From positions 1 to 64,000 of the forward strand of contig CAYGAY010000018.1 of the NCBI GenBank assembly GCA_964347975.1: a DNA stretch of 64,000 bases, given 5' to 3'. Positions within the stretch are counted from its first letter, which is position 1. Each line of letters begins with the position of its first letter. This document shows, piece by piece, positions 8,166-14,606 of the stretch. Source of the stretch: Bin87 sp964347975 (GTDB taxonomy: Bacteria; Chloroflexota; Dehalococcoidia; Lucifugimonadales; UBA3495). Both the position numbers and the translations under genes were made by a program. Under the pieces are notes generated by a model. The model was not told the DNA's origin. It ran no database searches and worked only from the letters and a program-made list of their open reading frames with translations.

Positions 8166-9353
8166 ATGACCCAGTTCAACTACGACAGCCTGTTCGCGGA
8201 ACGCGCGCCCATCACCACACGGGGCGCTAATCGCCACGCCAGGTATGACTTCGCGGTGGCCTACCCCGACCCCGACACTCTGCCGCTGACCGGCCTGGCC
8301 GACGCCCTGAGGGTAGCGCTGGAGCGGGAGGGCCGCGATCTGGCCTATTATCCGGTATCCGCCGGCTATCCACCGCTCCGCGAATTGGTGGCGGAGAAAC
8401 TCCAGCGGGACCGCCAAATGGACGTGTCGCCGGACGACATCATCCTCACCTCCGGTTCCGGGGAAGCTATCAATATGCTGATCCAGGCGCTGACCAACCC
8501 CGGTGACGTGCTGCTAACCGAAGAGTACGTGTACCTGGGCACCATGCGGCAGATGCGGCTGTGGGGCGCCAACGTGGTGGGCGTCAAGTGCGACAACGAC
8601 GGCATCATCCCCGAGGCGCTGGACGAAACCATCCGGGCGCAAACGGCGGCGGGGAAGCGGGTGAAGTTCCTCTACTCCATTCCCACCTTCCAGAACCCGC
8701 TGGGCTGGACCATGACCCTGGAACGCCGTCGCCGCGCGCTGGAGGTCTGCGCCAGCCACGGCGTCCCCGTGCTGGAGGACGACTGCTACGTTGACCTGCG
8801 CTTTGAGGGCGAGGATATAATTTCTATGAGCAGCATGGACGACAACGGTCAGGCGCTGTACGTCGGCTCAATGTCCAAGATCATCGCGCCGGGTGTCCGC
8901 ATGGGCTATCTGGTCGCGCCGGAAGCGGTACGGGAGCGGGCGCTGAGCTTCAAGTCCGGCGGAGTAAATCAGTTCGCCGCGCTGGCAATCAATGAGTACC
9001 TCCGCAGCGAGATGTACGAACACATTGATGAGGAGAACCAGGCGCTGCGGGTCAAGCGGGACGCCATGTTGGCCGCGTTGGGCGAGCATTTTGGCAACCG
9101 CGCCGTGTGGACCCGCCCGGAAGGTGGCTTGTACGTCTGGCTGACCATGCCCGAAGGTACTGACTTGGCCGGTTTTCAGGAGCAGTCCTTCCGGGAAGGC
9201 GTCGGCTACTACAACGGCACGATGTTCTCGCCGGAGGGCAACGGCGCCAACATGGCGCGTCTGTGCTTTGGACATCCGACGGCGGAAACGGTGGCGGAGG
9301 GGATTGCCGAGTTGGCGAACATTTTTGAGCGGAACGGGATTTTTGCGGGATAA
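8166..9353 (+). CDS. PLP-dependent aminotransferase, class I/II (2-aminoadipate/MocR-like)
   Basis: The ATG at 8166 has GGAGG 10 bases before it; the ATG at 8136 overlaps the previous stop and adds ten poorly conserved residues. The 395-residue protein shows the fold type I features: DDIILTSGSGEAINMLIQAL (cofactor phosphate site), FLYSIPTFQNPLGWTMTLERR, VLEDDCYVDLRFEGE (Asp/Tyr contacting pyridoxal) and GSMSKIIAPGVRMGYLVAP with the Schiff-base lysine. This is the catalytic domain only; there is no GntR helix-turn-helix. A paralogue is at 40192-41403. The substrate amino acid is not predictable, though this group includes 2-aminoadipate and valine/aromatic transaminases. Confidence 0.9.
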   Translation: MTQFNYDSLFAERAPITTRGANRHARYDFAVAYPDPDTLPLTGLADALRVALEREGRDLAYYPVSAGYPPLRELVAEKLQRDRQMDVSPDDIILTSGSGEAINMLIQALTNPGDVLLTEEYVYLGTMRQMRLWGANVVGVKCDNDGIIPEALDETIRAQTAAGKRVKFLYSIPTFQNPLGWTMTLERRRRALEVCASHGVPVLEDDCYVDLRFEGEDIISMSSMDDNGQALYVGSMSKIIAPGVRMGYLVAPEAVRERALSFKSGGVNQFAALAINEYLRSEMYEHIDEENQALRVKRDAMLAALGEHFGNRAVWTRPEGGLYVWLTMPEGTDLAGFQEQSFREGVGYYNGTMFSPEGNGANMARLCFGHPTAETVAEGIAELANIFERNGIFAG

Positions 9354-9488
9354 GCTGAATCGTTTCACCTGAAATCGCGTAGGGGCGGGTTTGAACCCCC
9401 TACGGGTCTCCGACCTGCAAACTTTCCCGCCAGAGCCAAACAAATTTGCGGATTCAAGAACGGGCAGCGTTGCGTTTCCGGCAGTTGC

Positions 9489-9525
9489 AAGGGCTGGGGC
9501 GGATTTGAAACCCGCCCCAGCCCTT
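9489..9525. terminator. bidirectional terminator-like hairpin between convergent genes
   Basis: A perfect 14-bp stem (arms AAGGGCTGGGGCGG and CCGCCCCAGCCCTT) with a 9-base loop sits between the convergent aminotransferase and fbp genes and ends in a short T run. A second hairpin with arms CGTAGGGG and CCCCTACG lies just upstream near 9379-9405. The GGGCGGATTTGAAACCCGCCC core resembles a short dispersed repeat, so this terminator may derive from a repeat element. Confidence 0.7.
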
Positions 9526-9550
9526 TGTCCCGTACCGGAGTGGGCCGGGG

Positions 9551-10729
9551 TTAGTCGTCATCGGCAGTAGCCGCGGCCTCTGCAACCGGCTGGTGGCCGT
9601 TGGCGCGGATGGCGAAGCGGGCCACCAGGTCGCCGATGCTCTGACGGAAACCGGAGTATTCCAGCTCGCCATAGGGAAGCATGGCGGCCCCGGACCAACC
9701 CTGCGAGCGCATGGCGACGCCTTTCTCCTGGGCCAATTGGCGGGTATGGTCCCAGGCCGGGTTGTCGAAGAAATCGGTGGAAGATTCGGAGAACTTGCCC
9801 TCACCGTTAATGCTGAAGCCTACGCAGGACACCAGGGGCAGGCAGTACATGCCCGTTACGGCGGTGTTGATGGGCACCGGCATCAACGGCATAACGTGGG
9901 AGCCGCGGGCGTCGCCGCCGATGTAATGCGCTTTGGTGTAGGGCGAAATTAGTTCCTCAGGGGCCGGGAAAATGCCCTGGTTGCGCACCACTGCCACCGG
10001 GTCGTCCTTGCCGGTGTAACTGCCGGCTATGTTGTGCAACCGCGTGGCGGACACCGCGGCGGCAGTTTGGCCGCTGTAGCGGGAAACGATGCTCTCCACG
10101 GCGAACCGTTCGTTATCGCGCAGCAGCACCGTAATGCGGTAGTAATCTTCGGGGGCGTTCAGCGAGATCACGCTGTCCCCGTCCGTGTTGTCCATGTCAA
10201 TGATGTTGAAAGTGAACCCTTCGCCGAGCCGGGGCAGCATCAGACCGGCGCAGTACATCGGGTCGGCAAAGCCCAGGAACATGGGCAGGTTGTAAGCGCC
10301 GGGGCCGCACTTGTCGGCGGCGAGCACGAAGAAGGATTCGGCAGGGCGCACCGGGTTGGTTTTCACCGGGTCGTGGTCAAAGGTCACTTCGGCGACGGCG
10401 GGGCCGGCGCCGCGGATGTTGCCGGAGGGAGCGTCAACCAACAAGTCCTGACCGGCTCCATAAAGCCCGTACTGGCGGGCGATGTCAGTGGCTTCCAGGA
10501 AAGAATTCCAGGCGAACTGGTGCACCGCATCGTCGTTGTCGCCGCGAGTATGGGTGGTAGTGATGCAAATGTCATCGCCGGTGTGGCCAACGTAAGCGTC
10601 AATGAGCAGGCCATCCCTGATTGCCCGTTCGGCGGCGGCGCGTACGGCGGCCAGCATACGATCCGATGGTTTGGTGTGGCCGCCGATAGAACCGACATCG
10701 GCTTTGAGCACGGAAATCGTCAAATCCAT
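9551..10729 (-). CDS. fbp: fructose-1,6-bisphosphate aldolase/phosphatase (class V, archaeal type)
   Basis: One 392-residue enzyme of this family first condenses triose phosphates and then dephosphorylates fructose 1,6-bisphosphate, making gluconeogenesis one-directional. Seen: the N-terminal MDLTISVLKADVGSIGGH that supplies metal ligands, AYVGHTGDDICITTTHTRG, HQFAWNSFLEATDIARQYGLYGAGQDLL, and the C-terminal GWSGAAMLPYGELEYSGFR. The start at 10729 has GGAGG 9 bases upstream; a longer frame to 10825 is not conserved. The C-terminal tail (about 15 residues, Ala/Asp-rich) looks species-specific. The enzyme is best known from archaea and deep-branching bacteria, and its presence fits Chloroflexota. 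Confidence 0.94.
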   Translation of the reverse strand: MDLTISVLKADVGSIGGHTKPSDRMLAAVRAAAERAIRDGLLIDAYVGHTGDDICITTTHTRGDNDDAVHQFAWNSFLEATDIARQYGLYGAGQDLLVDAPSGNIRGAGPAVAEVTFDHDPVKTNPVRPAESFFVLAADKCGPGAYNLPMFLGFADPMYCAGLMLPRLGEGFTFNIIDMDNTDGDSVISLNAPEDYYRITVLLRDNERFAVESIVSRYSGQTAAAVSATRLHNIAGSYTGKDDPVAVVRNQGIFPAPEELISPYTKAHYIGGDARGSHVMPLMPVPINTAVTGMYCLPLVSCVGFSINGEGKFSESSTDFFDNPAWDHTRQLAQEKGVAMRSQGWSGAAMLPYGELEYSGFRQSIGDLVARFAIRANGHQPVAEAAATADDD

Positions 10730-10913
10730 CTGAGTTCTCCCTCCAGCGCCCAGCGAGCCGGGGACGCCTGCTGGCGCGATACAATGCTTCCAGTATGCCT
10801 TGGTTTCCCGAAGGTACGATAGCACCGGGGCGGTTGAACTGTCAATTTGCGACGGCCTCCGGCTCTGCTAAGGCTGCTGCCGCTCACACGCCGCGCAAAT
10901 CGCGATGCCACGT

Positions 10914-10943
10914 TTGCCCCGCTTACGATTTTGCAGTTATAAT
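10914..10943 (+). promoter_or_regulatory. probable sigma-70-type promoter
   Basis: TTGCCC (10914-10919) and a perfect TATAAT (10938-10943) are 18 bases apart in an AT-rich stretch, 30 bases before the ATG of the zinc-ribbon/TPR gene. It lies in the divergent space between that gene and fbp. Confidence 0.55.
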
Positions 10944-10972
10944 GATAACGAGAATATTCGTAATCGGGAAAA

Positions 10973-11761
10973 ATGAACGAGATTCTTCAAATATTGTCAT
11001 TGCTGTTTGTGGTCGCCTGGACTGCGCGATTAGCCCGCAACAAAGGGAGAAACCCGCTGTTGTGGGCTGGAGCCGCCGCTATCCCGGCGGTGGGCCTCAT
11101 CCCGGGTTTCTACGAGTGGCTGACGGTTTTCTGCATGCTGCCGATGCTGTCCCTGGTGTTCATGCGGGCCCGTCAGCCCCTTGTCACCGACGGTGAGCCG
11201 GACAGTACCGTATCCTGTCCGCGCTGCCAGCACAATCACGAATCCGGCCCCTCTTTCTGCACCAACTGCGGATGGGAACTGACCCGCCCCTACGCCACGG
11301 CCGACGCCAGCGGTGAGCAGGTTGAAACGCTGGAGCCGACGCAGGCTTCCTCTGCGGAAGCCACGGCCGACGCCAGCACGACGCTCCCACCATCTCAAAC
11401 CGCCTCGCCCGGCGAGGCCGCCTCGAAGCCGGAACCCGAACCGGCTCTGGCGTCTCAGCAAACACCGGAAACAAACCCGGTACCTCCGGCACAACCGTCG
11501 GAGCCGAACGGCGAACCCGCGCCAGCCTTCGCCGTAGCGCCGCTGAAGATAACCCGGCCTCTCACCGCCGCCGGCATGACGGAACTGGGCCTGTCCCTCT
11601 TCAACCAGGGGAGGGTGCGCGAGGCGGTGGACCAGTTCACCAAGGCCATCGCTCTCGACCCTCGTTATCGGGATGCCTGGGCCAACCGGGCCAAAGCGTA
11701 CAGCGAACTGGGGCTCAAAGAGAAGGCAGCCGCAGACCGTCAACAGCTGGAAGCGATCTAG
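10973..11761 (+). CDS. membrane protein with zinc ribbon and C-terminal TPR repeats
   Basis: The 262-residue product has two N-terminal membrane segments (about residues 3-18 and 30-64), then a zinc ribbon CPRCQHNHESGPSFCTNCGW (CxxC...CxxC, about residues 81-100), a Pro/Ala/Thr/Glu-rich linker of about 100 residues, and a C-terminal TPR pair (GMTELGLSLFNQGRVREAVDQFTKAIALDPRYRDAWANRAKAY). This layout suggests a membrane-tethered protein-binding scaffold. A strong promoter candidate lies just upstream and no gene follows closely, so it is probably monocistronic. No enzyme domain is visible and the partner is unknown. Confidence 0.82.
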   Translation: MNEILQILSLLFVVAWTARLARNKGRNPLLWAGAAAIPAVGLIPGFYEWLTVFCMLPMLSLVFMRARQPLVTDGEPDSTVSCPRCQHNHESGPSFCTNCGWELTRPYATADASGEQVETLEPTQASSAEATADASTTLPPSQTASPGEAASKPEPEPALASQQTPETNPVPPAQPSEPNGEPAPAFAVAPLKITRPLTAAGMTELGLSLFNQGRVREAVDQFTKAIALDPRYRDAWANRAKAYSELGLKEKAAADRQQLEAI

Positions 11762-11952
11762 AGCGTGCGGCAAAGCGCGCTCAGGCTGACCTGAGATCCG
11801 GGGCGACCACAAGGGTTGTCCCTACATGGCTATCTTCTCATTCGCGGCGCCGTAGGGGCAACCTTGGAGGGCCATAGCATCTCCGGCGTAGTGGTGAAAA
11901 ACCTCGCTCGCTCCGCGGCCCGAATAATTACGCCAGTCGCCCACGGTTCTCA

Positions 11953-12116
11953 GGCGTACCCACTTTGTCATTGCGAGCATAGCGTGGCAATCTCGTCGGC
12001 GTAGCAACGGCTGTCCCGGCAAGACTATCGTGGCGGCAGCAGGCGCCGCCGGAACGAGCTTCCATCGCCCGCCCATGGCGAGCGTGGAATGACAGGTTAA
12101 ATATGGGTACGCATGA
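11953..12116. repeat. MITE-like dispersed repeat, copy 2
   Basis: It begins GGCGTACCCACTTTGTCATT with the GCGAGCATAGCGTGGCAATC core and ends GTGGAATGACAGG..ATGGGTACGCATGAGG, an inverted version of its start. It lies in the gene-free stretch after the TPR gene. The 190 bases before it (11762-11952) contain no convincing gene. Confidence 0.75.
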
Positions 12117-12385
12117 GGCCCACGATTCCTTTGCGCATAAAGCTGCTTTCGCCTTCCTGCCCGGCTGCCGCCCGGACTGCCGGGCGAAAGAAAACGTTTC
12201 CGCAATTTCCTGCGCCCGTTCCGGCGACAGATCCCACTCGTATCGGGCCGGGGCGCGTTTCCCGATAGAACTGCCGGTCGCGCCGGAGGGAAGTTCGGGG
12301 CAGCATATGCCCGGCCACTAACGCGGCATAGCAGGCAGCGAAAGGGGCCTTCGGCAAATTTCCGGTCGCCGTTAGTTACACTCGG
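12117..12385. other. gene-free stretch, possible coding remnant on the minus strand
   Basis: There is no complete gene here. On the minus strand one frame reads RYEWDLSPERAQEIAETFSF, which has protein-like composition and could be the tail of a glycosyltransferase-type gene whose front was lost at the adjacent poly-G junction. This is weak and I make no functional call. Confidence 0.25.
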
Positions 12386-13912
12386 CTAAGCCGGTCCTCT
12401 ATGCGAAAGTCGGGGGGGGGGGGGGGGGGGTTTAACAAAACGGCCCCGGGCCCCGTTTTTGGGTGGCTTTCCGGGGCCACGGGCCCCCCGCCCCGCCCCC
12501 CGCCCCCCCCGCCGCCGCCGCGCCCCCCCCCGTAGTTTCCCATACCGGCCAGCGACCCGATTTTTGGATGCCTTTCCGGGAGCGAGGGACACCCACAGCG
12601 ACTGCGCGAACAGCTTGGCGTCCAGCCAGGGGCAGATGTTTTTCATATAAATTGTGTCATAGCGCAGCTTGTTGCGGGGGGAGGTGTGGTACGTTCCCCG
12701 CGCCTGGGCCAGCCCGGCTATCCCTGGGCGCACAGCGAGGCGGGAGCGAAAATTGGGAATTTGATCGCAGAACTGTCTGGTCAGCTCGGGCCGCTCCGGG
12801 CGCGGCCCCACCAGGCTCATGTCCCCCCGGATTATGTTGATGACCTGGGGGAGCTCGTCCAGATGGGTGCGACGCAGTATCCGGCCTACTTTAGTGACGC
12901 GGCAATCCCCTTCGTTGGCCCAGACCGGCCCGGTAGCCCGCTCCGCATCGACAACCATAGTCCGAAACTTGATCGTCCGAAAGATGACTCCGTCTTTGCC
13001 CACCCTTTCCTGAACGTAGAAAACCGGCCCCCGGTCAGAGAGCCGGATAGCCAGAGGCACCAGCGTCCAAATCAGAAGCCAGACGGGGAAACAGAGAATG
13101 AAAGACACCAGCAGAATGGAAATGTCCATGGGATACTTATAGCTGCCCCGGCGCAAGGGCCGCTTCTCATCCGGCTGGCCGCTCTCCGCCGGTCTCGCCG
13201 CGGGCGGCAGAACCGTCGGGTTGCCATTCGCCGATGCGGACCTAGTTGGGGCGCTATCAGGTTGCGCCAGCGGTTTCCCGTCCCCGCTCCACACCTTTTC
13301 CTCAAGATAACGGACAACTCGGGAGGCGTTCTCGCTGGGGGTGCAGTTTATTGTGTCCATGGTCAGTTCCGGGTTTTGCGGGAATTCGTAAGGGTCGCTG
13401 ACGCCGGTAAAGTCGGCTATCTCGCCGCGGCGCGCCCTGGCGTACATACCCTTGGCATCGCGGGCTTCGGCTACTGCCGGAGGGGTGTCAACGAACACTT
13501 CGACAAACCGGCCCGTCCCCACCAGCTCTCGGGCCCGGTTACGGGCAGCGGCGTAGGGGCTGACCAGGGCGCAGATGACTATGCCGCCGCATTGGACTAT
13601 CTGGCCGGCCACGTAAGCGACGCGGTGAACGTTGGCGTCCCGATCCGCTTTGGAGAAGCCCAATCCCGGCGGGAGATCCGCGCGGATAATATCACCGTCC
13701 AGCACGGTAGCCCGGCGGCCCTGTTTCTTAAGCTGAGCGGCTAGGGCATGAGCCATGGCGGTCTTGCCGGCTGAGGTAAGCCCGGTTAGCCACACGCATA
13801 CCCCAGGACAGCCCACGGTAGGCTCCGCTGCGTCTATAATCGCCGAAATCCCCGGGTGGTTAAACCGCCTTTCCCTTGTTGCGCTATTAGCCACCAACTT
13901 CGCTCCCTGCAT
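12386..13912 (-). CDS. APS kinase fused to bacterial sugar transferase (WbaP/WcaJ-like); C-terminus corrupted
   Basis: The frame encodes two domains. Residues about 35-200 match adenylylsulfate kinase: P-loop WLTGLTSAGKTAMA, VLDGDIIRADLPPGLGFS, SPYAAARNRARELV, and ARRGEIADFTGVSDPYE. After a Pro-rich linker, residues about 260-460 match a polyprenyl-phosphate sugar-1-phosphate transferase: a membrane hairpin (ILLVSFILCFPVWLLIWTLV), RVGKDGVIFRTIKFRTM, HLDELPQVINIIRGDMSLVGPRPE and RPGIAGLAQ. Such transferases start exopolysaccharide repeat units. The fusion suggests sulfated polysaccharide assembly, which is inference. After about residue 455 the sequence is a GC-rich artefact and the real stop is unknown. 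The neighbouring O-antigen-ligase-like gene fits the pathway. Confidence 0.85.
   Translation of the reverse strand: MQGAKLVANSATRERRFNHPGISAIIDAAEPTVGCPGVCVWLTGLTSAGKTAMAHALAAQLKKQGRRATVLDGDIIRADLPPGLGFSKADRDANVHRVAYVAGQIVQCGGIVICALVSPYAAARNRARELVGTGRFVEVFVDTPPAVAEARDAKGMYARARRGEIADFTGVSDPYEFPQNPELTMDTINCTPSENASRVVRYLEEKVWSGDGKPLAQPDSAPTRSASANGNPTVLPPAARPAESGQPDEKRPLRRGSYKYPMDISILLVSFILCFPVWLLIWTLVPLAIRLSDRGPVFYVQERVGKDGVIFRTIKFRTMVVDAERATGPVWANEGDCRVTKVGRILRRTHLDELPQVINIIRGDMSLVGPRPERPELTRQFCDQIPNFRSRLAVRPGIAGLAQARGTYHTSPRNKLRYDTIYMKNICPWLDAKLFAQSLWVSLAPGKASKNRVAGRYGKLRGGARRRRGGRGAGRGARGPGKPPKNGARGRFVKPPPPPPRLSHRGPA
12411..12532. other. low-complexity assembly artefact (poly-G run and degraded echo)
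   Basis: A run of 19 G (12412-12430) is followed by GC-saturated sequence. The segment from about 12431 to 12490 is a corrupted copy of the real sequence at about 12535-12600, for example GTTTTTGGGTGGCTTTCCGG against GATTTTTGGATGCCTTTCCGG-like sequence. Corrupted positions are almost all G or C. This looks like low-quality reads assembled at a contig end, not biology, so the 3' end of the gene on the minus strand is unreliable. Confidence 0.8.
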
Positions 13913-14055
13913 CCCATCATTCCGGCTTCATAGGCAATGACGGAACTTTGACGAATATTATGGTCCCAAAAGTCATTAGGTTGCTTTGGTTGTTATTTTT
14001 GATTTTATGGCAAAGGGAGGCTGCCAGTCAATTTCTCCGCGCGCAGATTCAGGGC

Positions 14056-14224
14056 CTTTTCAAAGCTCACGCGTACCCACTTTGTCATTGCGAGGAGCGA
14101 AGCCCGATCTTTCACAAATCGGGCAATCTCGCCGGCTGAGCGACGCATCCTTCGGCAACCGCATTGCCACGCTGCGCTCGCAATGACGGTTTGCGGAAAG
14201 TGGGTATGTATGAGCTTTTCAAAG
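14056..14224. repeat. MITE-like dispersed repeat, copy 3, with flanking direct repeat
   Basis: The element starts GCTCACGCGTACCCACTTTG and ends with the inverse, AAAGTGGGTATGTATGAG. The 10-base sequence CTTTTCAAAG flanks it on both sides (14056-14065 and 14215-14224), as a target-site duplication would. The remaining gene-free sequence from 13913 to 14055 and 14225 to 14361 has no gene; 14255-14330 resembles another dispersed intergenic repeat (TTCATGGTTCAACAAGCTCA). Confidence 0.75.
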
Positions 14225-14361
14225 TGACTGACACGCGCCAGATTCCGCTCATTATGAGCTTCTCGAAGGATGTCGATTTCGGCGGTTCATGGTTCAACAA
14301 GCTCACGATGATCTGTTGTACTGCTCATCATCCGGCTTCCCGTCCTTTCCCAGCAAGGTTC

Positions 14362-14534
14362 TCAGCGGCGGCTGAAAATCCGCAGGTTGTCCATGGTCAA
14401 GCAGGCCACCAGTTCGCCGCCGGCGTCCACGATGGCCGTGGCCACCGGCGCGTCGGGCGTTTCGTTGGCCTTGGCCGGCATGGCGCTCATCGCACGGTAA
14501 CTTGCTCGGTAGTCAAGGTAGGTTTCGTTGCCAT
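14362..14534 (-). pseudogene. broken HbpS/GlcG-like (DUF336) gene remnant
   Basis: From ATG at 14534 the minus strand reads MATKPTLTTEQVTVR and stops. One base-frame shift later it continues AMSAMPAKANETPDAPVATA, IVDAGGELVACLTMDNLR and stops at 14362. Joined, this matches the N-terminal third of the HbpS/GlcG family, whose landmark is (A)VVDxGGxLVAxxRMD. The frameshift and early stop show it is a remnant. A plausible ribosome site (GGGAGG) remains before the ATG. It lies between a repeat and the O-antigen-ligase-like gene. Confidence 0.65.
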
Positions 14535-14606
14535 GGGTTAGCCTCCCGTAATCCTTATGCTGGATGCGCCCCGATGATACTACGCGGGGCGGCGACGCAG
14601 CGGCGG

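Noticed and set aside
10034..10822. 262-codon plus-strand frame opposite fbp
   Set aside because: The minus strand encodes a complete class V FBP aldolase/phosphatase; the plus frame is an antisense artefact of GC-rich codon use.
12411..12532. Poly-G and GC-rich stretch as a G-quadruplex regulatory region
   Set aside because: The segment copies nearby sequence with G/C-only errors, so an assembly artefact explains it better.
12686..13744. 352-codon plus-strand frame opposite the APS kinase/sugar transferase gene
   Set aside because: Antisense of two well-recognised domains; no support of its own.
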